Assembly (NCBI RefSeq): GCF_030814655.1
Contig: NZ_JAUSVK010000001.1
Span: 1,631,501 to 1,695,500, forward strand
DNA: 64,000 nucleotides
Direction: 5' to 3'
From: Labrys monachus
Lineage (GTDB): Bacteria > Pseudomonadota > Alphaproteobacteria > Rhizobiales > Labraceae
Part shown: one piece after another, positions 50,959-59,352 of the stretch
Layout: the number at the start of each line of letters is the position of its first letter
How positions within the stretch are numbered: position 1 is the first letter of the stretch
Made by a program: the position numbers and the translations under genes
Notes under the pieces: generated by a model
What the model was told of the DNA's origin: nothing
Database searches by the model: none
What the model saw: only the letters and a program-made list of their open reading frames with translations

Positions 50959-51259
50959 TCTACATTCCTCCGGCCGGTCCCCATCCGGGCGACCGGCTTC
51001 GCGGCCTCAGACCCTACAGTCCGCCATTGGCCCGCGACGCACAGGAAAGATGGGAACAAGCGGCGGATTCGGCAATATGCCCACGATGCCAATGCGTCAA
51101 TTTCTCGACGTCGGCGGCCTCCGAGCAAATAACGGCATCAAGAAGCCACGATGAGATGGCCTTATCGCATCGTTTGTTCAAGAACAACAGCCGAGCTTCC
51201 ATCCTCGATCGGAAATGGCCTATGCAGGGGCGCCATCATCGGGATTTCCAGGATTCGCC
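50959..51259. other. 301-bp intergenic region
   Basis: It holds the divergent promoters of the J-domain gene and the HAD gene. I see no ORF of recognisable content, no CIRCE-type heat-shock element and no RNA gene. Confidence 0.4.
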
Positions 51260-51967
51260 ATGACGCTTCGCGCCATTCTCTTCGACAAGGACGGTACGTT
51301 GGTCGATTTTCACCTGACCTGGAGCGCGGCGACCTATTCGGTCATGCAGCGCATGAGCGGCGGTGACCCGGCCAAGCTGGCGCGGCTCGTCGAGGTCAAT
51401 GACTACGACCTGGAGAATGGGCGCATCCGTCCCACCTCCGTCCTGGTGGCGGGATCTTCGGCCGATTACGGCCTCGCATGGGCCCAGGCCCTCGACGAGG
51501 TCGGAGACGCCGCCTTCATCGCCAATATGGACAGGCTGCTGACCGAGGAAAGCCTGCTGCACGTCTCGGCGATCGGCGACCCGCCCTGGCTGCTGGCGAC
51601 GCTGAAGGCGGAAGGCTATCTGCTCGGCATCTGCACCAATGATTCGGAAGCCGGCGCCCGGGCACAATGTGAGAAGCTCGGCCTGATGCCATGGCTCGAC
51701 ATGGTGATCGGCTATGATTCCGGCCATGGCCGCAAGCCGGAGCCCGGCCCGATCCTCGGTTTCGCCGCCGCCCACGGCCTCGCGCCGCAGGAGATCGTGC
51801 TGGTGGGGGATTCCACCCATGACCTGCATGCCGTGAGGGCGGCGGGAGGCCTCGCCGTCGCCGTCCTTTCCGGTCTTGCCGGACGCGAGGAACTGGCGCC
51901 CCATGCCGATTATGTCCTCGACGACGTCATGGCGCTTCCGGCCCTGTTGCGCACGCTCAAGGGCTGA
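51260..51967 (+). CDS. HAD-family hydrolase (phosphoglycolate-phosphatase-like)
   Basis: The 235-residue phosphatase has HAD motif I ILFDKDGTLVDFHLTW, motif II ICTNDSEAGARAQCEKLG, the lysine in HGRKPEPGPILG and motif III VLVGDSTHDLHAVRAAG. A helical C1 cap is present, as in Gph-type enzymes. It dephosphorylates a small phosphate ester, possibly phosphoglycolate. The ATG at 51260 has CCAGGATT upstream; the longer frame is leader. It is followed 2 bp later by a DUF1499 gene in the same direction. Confidence 0.88.
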   Translation: MTLRAILFDKDGTLVDFHLTWSAATYSVMQRMSGGDPAKLARLVEVNDYDLENGRIRPTSVLVAGSSADYGLAWAQALDEVGDAAFIANMDRLLTEESLLHVSAIGDPPWLLATLKAEGYLLGICTNDSEAGARAQCEKLGLMPWLDMVIGYDSGHGRKPEPGPILGFAAAHGLAPQEIVLVGDSTHDLHAVRAAGGLAVAVLSGLAGREELAPHADYVLDDVMALPALLRTLKG

Positions 51968-51969
51968 CG

Positions 51970-52779
51970 ATGCGCCGGCTGGCGGCCGCACCACCCACGG
52001 ACCTGGCGAGCGCCGCGGGCAAGGCCGCGGTGTTCGCGTTCGATGCGGTGCTGATCGCCCTGTTCCTGCTCCGCTTCCATCTGGTGCCCTTCATGCCGGG
52101 ATTGGCGGCGCTGACCGGCGGACTTGCGGTGGCGCTGCTGGCGCTGGCGCTCGCCGTCGCCGCCTTCGTCGCGATCTGGCGCAAGGGCGTGCGGGGGTTC
52201 GGGCGCGCCGTCGTCGCCTTCTCCCTGGCGCTGCTGATGCTGGCGCCTGCGGCCTTCGCGGCCGCCCTGGCGCTGAGCGTGCCTGAGATCGTCGACATCT
52301 CGACCGACGTCGTGGATCCGCCGGCCCTGTCCTTTGCCGCGCGGGTCCGCCCGCCGGATGCCAACCCGGCCGCCTACGATCCCGCCAACATCGCCCGCCA
52401 GCACGAGGCCTTTCCGCAGATCCGCTCGATGCTGGTCGACCTTCCCGCGGACGACATGCGCAAACTGGTCCTGCGCCTGGTCCGCGATCGGCGCTGGCAG
52501 ATCGTCGGCGACATCCGCCTCGCCGAGACGGCCGCGCGGGTCCGCCTTCCCGATATCGCGCCGATGGACCGCATCGAGGCGGTCGCGGCCTCGACGCTGT
52601 TCGGCACGATCGACGACATCGCGATCCGCATCCGTACCGAGGACGGCAAGTCCCGCATCGACATGCGTTCGGCGGCCCGGTTCGGCGCCTTCGATTTCGG
52701 CGTCAATGCCGGCCGGGTCGAGCGGTTCATGGCGGACCTGCGCGATCTGGCCCTGCTGCCCGATCAGGCCAGCCAGTAG
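51970..52779 (+). CDS. DUF1499-family membrane protein
   Basis: The 269-residue protein has three hydrophobic helices in the first ~100 residues (AAVFAFDAVLIALFLLRFHL, LALALAVAAFVAIW, LALLMLAPAAFAAAL). A DUF1499 domain follows (ALVLR-type strand LVLRLVRDRRWQIVGDIRL, and IRIRTEDGKSRIDMRSAARFGAFDFGVNAGRV). DUF1499 proteins are of unknown function. It begins 2 bp after the HAD gene. Its last 16 bases overlap the end of the convergent MBL gene. Confidence 0.8.
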   Translation: MRRLAAAPPTDLASAAGKAAVFAFDAVLIALFLLRFHLVPFMPGLAALTGGLAVALLALALAVAAFVAIWRKGVRGFGRAVVAFSLALLMLAPAAFAAALALSVPEIVDISTDVVDPPALSFAARVRPPDANPAAYDPANIARQHEAFPQIRSMLVDLPADDMRKLVLRLVRDRRWQIVGDIRLAETAARVRLPDIAPMDRIEAVAASTLFGTIDDIAIRIRTEDGKSRIDMRSAARFGAFDFGVNAGRVERFMADLRDLALLPDQASQ

Positions 52780-53684
52780 GTTCCCTCGAATGACGGCGGA
52801 CCGTCGGTGGCCGCGCGGCCCTGTTCGACCAGGTGCTCCAGATGGGCGAAGGTGTTGAGCGCGGCGGCGCCGAGCAGGGCGGGCTGCAGGCCGGCATAGA
52901 CCCTGCCCGCGAGGGCCGGAATGGTGGTGGCGCCGTCGGCGAGGGCCTGGAGAATCGAGGCCTCGCGCATGCGGCGATGATGGATCAGCGCCCGCACGAA
53001 GCGCTGCGGCTCGTCGACGGGGCCGCCATGGCCCGGAAAGTAACGCGTTTCCGGCCGGCCGACGAGTTTCTGCAGCGAGGCCATGTAGTCGCCCATCGAG
53101 CCGTCGGGCGGCGCGACGATACTGGTCGACCACGCCATCACATGGTCGCCCGACAGCAGCACCGGCCCGCTGCCGGGCGCGCCGTCAAGCGCGAAGGCGA
53201 GATGGTTGGCGCAATGGCCGGGCGTCTCGATCGCCGCCACGTGCCATCCCGGCCCATCGAGGGTGTCTCCCTCCGCAAGGCGGAGGTCGGGCATGAACTG
53301 CCGGTCGGCACCGGTGTCGAGCGCGGCGGCTTCGCCGCGATGGAGGGGGCGGGCGCTGCGGTGGGGACCCGCGCCATAGGTCTTCGCACCCGTCGCCGAG
53401 GCGATCGCGGCGGCGGCGGGCGAATGATCGCGATGGGTATGGGAGACGATCACCGCCTCCACGCTTTCGCCTCTTACGGCGTCGAGGAGCGCCGCGATAT
53501 GGCTGGGATCGTCCGGGCCGGGATCGAGGATGGCGACCTTGTCGCGCCCGACGATATAGGAGCACGTGCCGGTAAAGGTGAAGGGCCCGCCATTGGGCGC
53601 GATCAGGCGCCTCAGATGCGGCAGGACCGTCTCGAGGGGGCCGCCGGCCGGAGGCGCGCGGTTGAAGGGGATGTCGTCGCTCAT
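52764..53684 (-). CDS. MBL-fold metallo-hydrolase (glyoxalase II-like)
   Basis: The 306-residue hydrolase has the metal motif VIVSHTHRDHSPAAAAI (HxHxDH). Further ligands are in ETPGHCANHLAFAL, LLSGDHVM and FPGHGGPV. A C-terminal winged-helix-like stretch follows (ALADGATTIPALAGRVY). This pattern matches the LACTB2-like subgroup, which acts on thioesters or RNA in different organisms. The ATG at 53684 starts the usual N-terminus. The 3' end overlaps the convergent DUF1499 gene by 16 bp. Confidence 0.87.
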   Translation of the reverse strand: MSDDIPFNRAPPAGGPLETVLPHLRRLIAPNGGPFTFTGTCSYIVGRDKVAILDPGPDDPSHIAALLDAVRGESVEAVIVSHTHRDHSPAAAAIASATGAKTYGAGPHRSARPLHRGEAAALDTGADRQFMPDLRLAEGDTLDGPGWHVAAIETPGHCANHLAFALDGAPGSGPVLLSGDHVMAWSTSIVAPPDGSMGDYMASLQKLVGRPETRYFPGHGGPVDEPQRFVRALIHHRRMREASILQALADGATTIPALAGRVYAGLQPALLGAAALNTFAHLEHLVEQGRAATDGPPSFEGTYWLA

Positions 53685-54198
53685 GCCGCATGATATAGCG
53701 CGCCCTGAGGCGAAAGGCTGCAGGCCGATCGCCGCGGCCGCGGGTTCGGCGGCGAGGCTCTCGCAAGGATGGCGGCCATGTTTTCGGGGTGCCGGAACCA
53801 GTCTTTTTCCGTGTCGTCGTTCCGCGCAACAGTGGCTGTCCGGCGAGTGTCCGTGGGTGTGCTTTCCGATGCGCAGAAGAGGGCGGCGTCTGCGTCGTGC
53901 TCACGCCTCTTCCGGCAGTAGCGGCCGGGTGGATATTCGGAACTGCGCGGGCCGATCATGCTTCGCCGACAGGCGTGTTGGAGGGACGAGAATTGCAGGG
54001 CTGAACGGGAGCGAAGGCAAGGCTGGAACGATGTTCTGTCCCGTCAATTCAGTCGTTGCCGGCGCAATCGACGGACCTGTGAAGAACTACCCCGGCAAGA
54101 TCGCCTCTTGCACATGGCCGTTCTTTGGAAGAGACTTCGTTTTCGGTCATGTGAAATGGATCCGGCTGCAGGCGCCGGGTCGGGACTGGGAGCATAAG
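53685..54198. other. 514-bp leader region of the cold-shock gene
   Basis: Open frames run through this stretch but none has recognisable content. It lies between the divergent MBL gene and the cold-shock gene and probably contains a long 5' untranslated region, as is usual for cspA-type genes. Composition drops in GC toward 54120-54160. A GGAAC with CGTT at 53794-53821 is spaced by 19 bases and was not accepted as an EcfG promoter. Confidence 0.4.
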
Positions 54199-54411
54199 AT
54201 GGCGCAGAGCGGCACCGTCAAGTTCTTCAACGCCCAAAAAGGCTATGGCTTCATCACGCCCGACGATGGCGGGCGGGATATCTTCGTGCACGTCACCGCC
54301 GTCGAGAGCTCCGGTCTGGGAACGCTGATCGAAGGACAGAAGATTTCCTTCGATGTCGAGCCCGACAAGAAGGGCAAGGGCCCGAAGGCCGTGAACCTGA
54401 TCAAGGCCTGA
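54199..54411 (+). CDS. Cold-shock protein (CspA family)
   Basis: The 70-residue single-stranded nucleic-acid chaperone has GTVKFFNAQKGYGFITPDDG (RNP1) and DIFVHVTAVESSG (RNP2), then the closing KGKGPKAVNLI. It binds RNA or ssDNA and melts secondary structure at low temperature or other stress. GGGAG lies 7 bases before the ATG at 54199. The open frame upstream is leader. The gene stands alone. Confidence 0.95.
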   Translation: MAQSGTVKFFNAQKGYGFITPDDGGRDIFVHVTAVESSGLGTLIEGQKISFDVEPDKKGKGPKAVNLIKA

Positions 54412-54541
54412 GCCGCGGACCGCCCGTCGCTGCGGCACAGGCGGCGCCGGCCGGATATTCCTTGTGGGTGGAAGGCTGGCATGCAAGGTGATGCTGCAGC
54501 CCGTCGGGCGCGTTCGTTCCACCTCAATGTCGGCAATTCAC

Positions 54542-55141
54542 ATGCAGCTACGTTCCTCCCCGGCCTCGCCCTTCGGGCGGAAGGTCAAGATCGCCGCCCA
54601 TTTCCTTGGGCTGATGGATCGCATCACCGTCGTTCCCGCCGATACCACCGATCCCGAAGAGCCCCTGCGCCGGCAGGCGCCGCTGGGCAAGATACCCGCG
54701 CTGATCCTCGATGACGGCACGGCGCTCTACGACAGCCGAGTCATCGTGGAATACCTCGACCATCTGGCCGGCGGCGGCCTGCTCCTGCCGCCCGGCCCGG
54801 CGCGCTTCGACGTGCTGACGCGCCAGGCGCTGGCGGACGGTATCATGGATGCTGCCCTGCTGCAGGTCTATGAAGGCCGGTTCCGCACGCCCGAGCAGCA
54901 CAGTCCCAGATGGCTCGAGCTCCAGGCCGGCAAGGTCAGCCGGGGGCTGGCCGCCTTCGAAAGCCGCGCGGGGGCCTTCGATCCCGCCCTCGACGCCGGC
55001 GCCATCGCATTGGCCTGCGCGCTCGGCTATCTCGATCTGCGCTTTGCGGGAACATGGCGCGCCGAGCATCCCGGGCTCGTCGCCTGGCTGACGGCTTTCG
55101 AGGAGCGGATACCGGCCTTCGGCCTGACGCGACCGGCGTAG
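54542..55141 (+). CDS. Glutathione S-transferase family protein
   Basis: The 199-residue protein has a thioredoxin-like N-terminal domain (LRSSPASPFGRKVKIAAHFLG, GKIPALILDDGTALYDSRVIVEYLD) and an all-helical C-terminal domain (IALACALGYLDLRF, PGLVAWLTAFEERIPA). The active-site serine is in SPASPFGRK. GSTs conjugate or reduce small electrophiles with glutathione; the substrate is unknown. The ATG at 54542 gives the canonical start; ATG at 54527 adds five residues. It is convergent with the WYL regulator. Confidence 0.87.
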   Translation: MQLRSSPASPFGRKVKIAAHFLGLMDRITVVPADTTDPEEPLRRQAPLGKIPALILDDGTALYDSRVIVEYLDHLAGGGLLLPPGPARFDVLTRQALADGIMDAALLQVYEGRFRTPEQHSPRWLELQAGKVSRGLAAFESRAGAFDPALDAGAIALACALGYLDLRFAGTWRAEHPGLVAWLTAFEERIPAFGLTRPA

Positions 55142-55148
55142 TTCCCTT

Positions 55149-55826
55149 CTATTCCTGCCTCGCCTGCCACAGGTCGCGCAGGCGGGCGCCTTCGCCTGCG
55201 AAACGTTCCTCGGTCGGCTTGCAGGCGCGGATGCGGTCGGCGCGGAAGCTGCGAAAATCGCCGCGCAGCTCGCACCAGCCGACGATGCTGACCACCTCGA
55301 CATAATAGACGACGGCGATCGGACGGATGATCCGGTTCGTCTCCTGCCCCTGGGCGTCGCCGTAGAACAGCGCCAGCTTGCGTTCCTCGCGGATGGCCCG
55401 CCGGACCTCGGCGAGGTCGACCGCTGTCGGTTCGCTGCTGCCCCAGTTGGAGACATAGAGGCTGCGCCCTTGGATGGGCTGGCGCGCCGCGACCGGCAGC
55501 ACGGTCGTCACCTTGGCGCGGATCGATGCCGCCGCAGCCTTCAGGCCGCGGTCGCCCGTGCGTTCGACCAGACCGAGCGCGACGACGAGCGCCTCGACCT
55601 CGTCGATGGAGAGCATCAGCGGAGGCAGGTCGTAGCCGGCCCGCATCACATAGCCGATGCCCGCCTCGCCATGAATGGGCACGGACAGGGCCTGGAGCGA
55701 GGCGATGTCGCGATAGACCGTGCGCTTGGTGACTTCGAGCTGCGTGGCGATCGTCTCGGCCGTCAACGGCCTTCTGGCGACCCGCAGCAGCTGGATGATC
55801 TCGAAGAGGCGCGTGGTACGGCGCAT
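55149..55826 (-). CDS. WYL-domain transcriptional regulator (YafY family)
   Basis: The 225-residue protein has an N-terminal HTH_11 (RLFEIIQLLRVARRPLTAETIATQLEVTKRTVYRDIASLQ) and a C-terminal WYL sensor domain (VRRAIREERKLALFYGDAQG, VEVVSIVGWCELRGDFRSFR). YafY-type WYL proteins usually control a divergent neighbour in response to a small ligand or single-stranded nucleic acid. It is divergent from an EamA transporter with a perfect 8-bp-arm inverted repeat between them. The ATG at 55826 follows GAGGGG. Confidence 0.88.
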   Translation of the reverse strand: MRRTTRLFEIIQLLRVARRPLTAETIATQLEVTKRTVYRDIASLQALSVPIHGEAGIGYVMRAGYDLPPLMLSIDEVEALVVALGLVERTGDRGLKAAAASIRAKVTTVLPVAARQPIQGRSLYVSNWGSSEPTAVDLAEVRRAIREERKLALFYGDAQGQETNRIIRPIAVVYYVEVVSIVGWCELRGDFRSFRADRIRACKPTEERFAGEGARLRDLWQARQE

Positions 55827-55861
55827 CGATCGGCCCCTCGCATCCGGACACGTCCTCATAC

Positions 55862-55883
55862 TGCTGACAGGTTCATGTCAGCA
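55862..55883. promoter_or_regulatory. Perfect inverted repeat, probable operator of the WYL regulator
   Basis: TGCTGACA (55862-55869) and TGTCAGCA (55876-55883) pair exactly around GGTTCA in the divergent region between the regulator and the EamA transporter. Confidence 0.65.
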
Positions 55884-55933
55884 AGGCTCTGCTTCAATGG
55901 GCAGGCAAGACTCTTGTGAGGAGGACGATGACC

Positions 55934-56884
55934 ATGACGATCGAACGCGGTGTCCTGCCGGCGGATTCGGCGTCGGCCTACAGGATGGGCCTGTTGCTCG
56001 TCACCCTGTCCGCCGTCGCCTGGAGCACGGCCGGCTATTTCACGCGTGCCATACCCCTCGATGCCGGCACGATCCTGTTCTGGCGCGGCGTCTTCGGCGC
56101 GGCGACCGGCCTGGTCTTCATCGTCGCGATGGAACGGGGCGCAACATTGCGGGCTTTCGCGAGAATCGGATGGCCGGGCCTTTCCTTCTGCGTGCTGTCG
56201 AGTTGCGGCATGATCAGCTTCCTCTACGCGCTCAAGCTGACGAGCGTCGCCCATGTCGCGATCATCTATGCCGCCGTTCCCTTCGTCGCGGCGGCCCTGG
56301 CGTGGACGGTCCTGCGCGAGCGCGCTTCCCCGGCGACCCTGGCGGCGAGCCTCGCCGCCCTTGCCGGGGTGGCGGTGACGGTGGCGGGAAGCGGCGGGGA
56401 AGGGGGCCTGGCGGGCGATGCCCTCGCTTTGGCGATGACCTGCTTCATGGCGGCGGTGATGGTGGTCCGCCGGCGCAGCCGCGACGTCCCGATGGTGCCC
56501 GCCGCCTGCCTCTCGGCGGCATTGACGGCGCTCGCCAGCCTGCCGCTCGCCTCGCCCTGGCCGGTGCCGTGGCATGACCTGGCCGCCCTCGCGCTGTTCG
56601 GCAGCACCAATATGGGTCTCGGCCTCATCCTCTTCGTCATCGGCGCGGCCCTGATCCCGGCGGCGCAGACGGCTTTGATCGGCGCCCTGGAGACGCCGCT
56701 CGCGCCGCTCTGGGTATGGCTCGCCTTCGGCGAGACGCCGCAGCCGGCCACGCTGCTGGGCGGCGCCGTGGTGATGGCGGCCGTCATCGGCAATATCGTG
56801 GCGGAGAACGGGCGGCCCTCGAACGGCGAAAGGCCCGGCACGAGGCCGGGCCAAGCAGAGATTCACGAGCGAGAACGCCCGTGA
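55934..56884 (+). CDS. EamA-family (DMT) transporter
   Basis: The ~316-residue membrane protein has ten predicted helices in two EamA repeats (GLLLVTLSAVAWSTAGYFTRA near the start; ALIPAAQTALIGALETPLAPLWVWLAFGE near the end). Such proteins export amino acids, nucleobases or other metabolites by proton antiport. AGGAGG favours the ATG at 55934 (spacing 9) over that at 55928 (spacing 3). The WYL regulator and shared operator suggest substrate-induced expression. The last ~18 residues (GTRPGQAEIHERERP) are encoded by two overlapping hairpins and may be an accidental extension. Confidence 0.87.
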   Translation: MTIERGVLPADSASAYRMGLLLVTLSAVAWSTAGYFTRAIPLDAGTILFWRGVFGAATGLVFIVAMERGATLRAFARIGWPGLSFCVLSSCGMISFLYALKLTSVAHVAIIYAAVPFVAAALAWTVLRERASPATLAASLAALAGVAVTVAGSGGEGGLAGDALALAMTCFMAAVMVVRRRSRDVPMVPAACLSAALTALASLPLASPWPVPWHDLAALALFGSTNMGLGLILFVIGAALIPAAQTALIGALETPLAPLWVWLAFGETPQPATLLGGAVVMAAVIGNIVAENGRPSNGERPGTRPGQAEIHERERP

Positions 56885-56892
56885 ATCTCTGC
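56855..56892. terminator. Perfect 13-bp hairpin overlapping the EamA stop
   Basis: GCAGAGATTCACG and CGTGAATCTCTGC pair around a 12-base loop; the transporter stop codon lies in the right arm. A second hairpin (GGCCCGG / CCGGGCC, 56832-56852) lies just upstream inside the coding region. Placed between convergent genes, the pair can stop transcription from both sides. Confidence 0.6.
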
Positions 56893-56953
56893 AAGACTTT
56901 TGAAAAGACGCAGCAAAATTCTGCTCAGGGTAGCCGCTCGCGGCTCCGGACGA

Positions 56954-57592
56954 TCAGAAGTGATAGTTCACGCCGAGCTTGATGTCGCTGCCGCTATAGC
57001 CGGCGCTCGCGGGCGTGAGGCCGAGAGTGTAGTTCGTGCGGGAGTAATCCGTATAATTATACTCGGCACGGACGGAGATCTGGGGCGTCACCATATATTC
57101 GGCGCCGACACCGGCGGTCCAGCCCGCCCGCGTCTGCGAGGCACTGGCGCCCGAGGCCTTGAGCTCGACATCGCCCACGGCGAGGCCGGCCTTGACGTAG
57201 GGCATGAGGTTGCCCATCGCATAGCCGAGGCGCGGGGTCAGCGAGCCGTTGAAGCCGTAATTGCCGCGGGCACCGGCGAACGAATCGGTGACGCTGCCGT
57301 AATTGATCGAGCCTTCGATGCCCAGCACGATCGGATTGAACTGCATGTTGTAGCCGGCCTGGACGCCGCCGCTGAAGCCGCTGCCGCTGTTCAGGCGGGT
57401 GCTCACGATATGCGTGTCGAAATCGCCGCTGAAATTATAGCCGATATTGGCACCGGCATAGAATCCGGTCCACGTCATCGCCGGTTCCGCCGCCTGATAG
57501 GCCGGCTGGTTTTCCTGGTAGTTCGGCAGGTCGGCTGCATAGGCGGAGCCGGCGATCAGCGTCGCTGCCATGGCCAGAAGAAGCTTTTTCAT
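56954..57592 (-). CDS. Outer-membrane beta-barrel protein (Omp25/31-like)
   Basis: The 212-residue porin-like protein has a signal peptide (KKLLLAMAATLIAGSAYAA) and an eight-stranded barrel with alternating aromatic residues (TWTGFYAGANIGYNFSGDF, GGVQAGYNMQFNPIVLGIEG, GGYNGSLTPRLGY-like text). The terminal strand ends VNYHF, the C-terminal Phe signal for BAM insertion. This is the Omp25/31 family abundant in Hyphomicrobiales. It has a long, less GC-rich promoter region upstream. Function is structural or a minor diffusion barrel. Confidence 0.9.
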   Translation of the reverse strand: MKKLLLAMAATLIAGSAYAADLPNYQENQPAYQAAEPAMTWTGFYAGANIGYNFSGDFDTHIVSTRLNSGSGFSGGVQAGYNMQFNPIVLGIEGSINYGSVTDSFAGARGNYGFNGSLTPRLGYAMGNLMPYVKAGLAVGDVELKASGASASQTRAGWTAGVGAEYMVTPQISVRAEYNYTDYSRTNYTLGLTPASAGYSGSDIKLGVNYHF

Positions 57593-57858
57593 CGTGAACT
57601 CCTGATACTCACACTCGCGATGGTGGCGGGGAGCCCCCGATCGAACAAAGATACAGCCGTGTTAGTTTAAGTTTGTTAAGAGAAGGTTTCTGACGTTCCT
57701 ATTGTTGGATTTCAAAAAGGCAATATTGTGACGACAAGAGATATTGTTCAGGTATATAATTGTTAACCATGCCATATGTCTTTATAAGGCGTTCTGTCTC
57801 GGCTCTGTGTTTGCTTATGGTGAATTTTACGTAAAGAGGCGCCCGCGGAAAATCGGGC

Positions 57859-58320
57859 TCAAGGACCTGCCGAGGAAGGGGAGGAGTGCAGCAGGGGATC
57901 GATCCAGCGCATGTCCGCCGTCCCGACGTCGTAGTTGAAATGCTCCACTCGTTCGGACCATCGGTTGTTGCCGGCGCCGCCGCAGGCAAGGTCCTGGCCG
58001 GGCGCATCGGCCGCCGGCGCGGCGCATGAGCGTACGTCCTGCGTCCCGCGGGCGAGCATGCGCTCCAGATAGGCGATGCCGGCGGCCGCGGGCGGAATCG
58101 AGCCGACGATGTCGGGGTCACCGGAGCCGCGTATCGGAATATCGCGCTGGTTCGGCGCGTTCCCCGGCGTTGCGGGCACCCGCGCGATGTCGACGAAGCG
58201 GCCGGTCCACACCAGCGCGGCGTGGTCGGACGCCTGGGGCGCAGAATCACCGGCCAGCGCCGCTTCGAGCGCGGGCGGCATGGTGATGATCGCGCAGGTG
58301 AGGATGGTGATCTTCAGCAT
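57859..58320 (-). CDS. Hypothetical exported protein
   Basis: From the ATG at 58320 the 153-residue product has a signal peptide (KITILTCAIITMPPALEAALA) followed by a charged, Pro/Ala-rich domain. That domain has two cysteines (DVRSCAAP and DLACGGAGNN) and a Trp-rich end (NNRWSERVEHFNYD, DMRWIDPLL). No family is recognised. The reading is supported by codon usage and the signal peptide only. The region between it and the porin is non-coding and AT-richer. Confidence 0.5.
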   Translation of the reverse strand: MLKITILTCAIITMPPALEAALAGDSAPQASDHAALVWTGRFVDIARVPATPGNAPNQRDIPIRGSGDPDIVGSIPPAAAGIAYLERMLARGTQDVRSCAAPAADAPGQDLACGGAGNNRWSERVEHFNYDVGTADMRWIDPLLHSSPSSAGP

Positions 58321-58495
58321 CGCATGTTCCGGCGACCGCCTGCGGGCTGGTCCTCTTGGCCTTTGAACAGCGATAACTCGCTAGGTGGCGTTAACGGCCA
58401 GCGGCGGGGGCGGCAATCTTGTCGCAGCGTAAATGGTCTGTGAAGAAAGCCGGTTTGAAGGTAACCATGCCGAACCGGACTCTGAGAGGGAATTC

Positions 58496-59239
58496 ATGGC
58501 AGTCACAGCTTTGCACCGTGCCGCTCTGGTCACCGGCGCTGCGAAGCGCATCGGTCGTTCGATCGCGCTCGCCTTGGTGGGCCAGGGCTATGCCGTGGCG
58601 CTGCATTGCAATCGTTCGCGCGTGGAGGCCGATGCGCTGGCCGCTGAGATCGCGGCCATGGGCGGCGTGGCGAGCGTCGTTCCCGGCGACCTTTCGGCCG
58701 GCGACGGCGTCGCCGCCATCGTCGAGCAGGCGGCGACGGCGCTCGGGCCCCTGAGCCTGCTGGTCAACAGCGCCTCCAGCTTCGAGGCGGATGCGGTCGG
58801 CACCCTCCGCGCGGAGAAATGGAACCGCCAGTTCGCCGTCAATGCGCAGGCGCCCATCCTGCTGACCCAGGCCTTCGCCGCGCAGGTGGCCGGGGAGGCA
58901 CCGGATCCCTCCGTCATCAACCTGGTCGACCAGCGCGTGCTTCGCCCGCAGCCCGACTATTTTTCCTATTATCTCAGCAAGGCGGTGCTCCAGGTCGCGA
59001 CCCAGACGCTCGCGCAGGCCTTGGCACCGCGCATCCGCGTCAACGCCATCGCGCCCGGGCCGACGCTCCAGAGCGTCACCCAGTCGCCGGAGGAATTCGC
59101 CGCCGAGGAAGCCGCGACCCTCCTGCATCATGGCAGTGCGGTGGAGGACATCGTGCAGGCGGCGCTCTTCCTCGCTTCGGCCCGCAGCGTCACCGGCCAG
59201 ATGCTCGCCGTCGATGCCGGCCAGCATCTGGTGCCCTGA
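58496..59239 (+). CDS. SDR-family oxidoreductase (FolM / pteridine-reductase-like)
   Basis: The 247-residue enzyme has the motif [16 protein letters not shown] and [10 protein letters not shown] in place of the usual [24 protein letters not shown] has the Tyr-Lys pair, and the ending is [13 protein letters not shown]. The AAKRIGR and VNSASSF variants are characteristic of FolM-like dihydromonapterin or pteridine reductases. GAGAGGG precedes the ATG at 58496. The next gene downstream is uvrC. Confidence 0.85.
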   Translation: MAVTALHRAALVTGAAKRIGRSIALALVGQGYAVALHCNRSRVEADALAAEIAAMGGVASVVPGDLSAGDGVAAIVEQAATALGPLSLLVNSASSFEADAVGTLRAEKWNRQFAVNAQAPILLTQAFAAQVAGEAPDPSVINLVDQRVLRPQPDYFSYYLSKAVLQVATQTLAQALAPRIRVNAIAPGPTLQSVTQSPEEFAAEEAATLLHHGSAVEDIVQAALFLASARSVTGQMLAVDAGQHLVP

Positions 59240-59352
59240 GCCCGGCCCATCGTTTCTCCGGACGCTGCCGCGCCGTGCGAGCATGCCGCGATCGGGCGCG
59301 AATGCGGCGCTTCCCTCTCGTCACCGCCTCCGCCGCATCCTATTTTAGGGAC

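Noticed and set aside
53794-53821. GGAAC followed by CGTT upstream of the cold-shock gene
   Set aside because: The spacer is 19 bases and the site is about 380 bp upstream.
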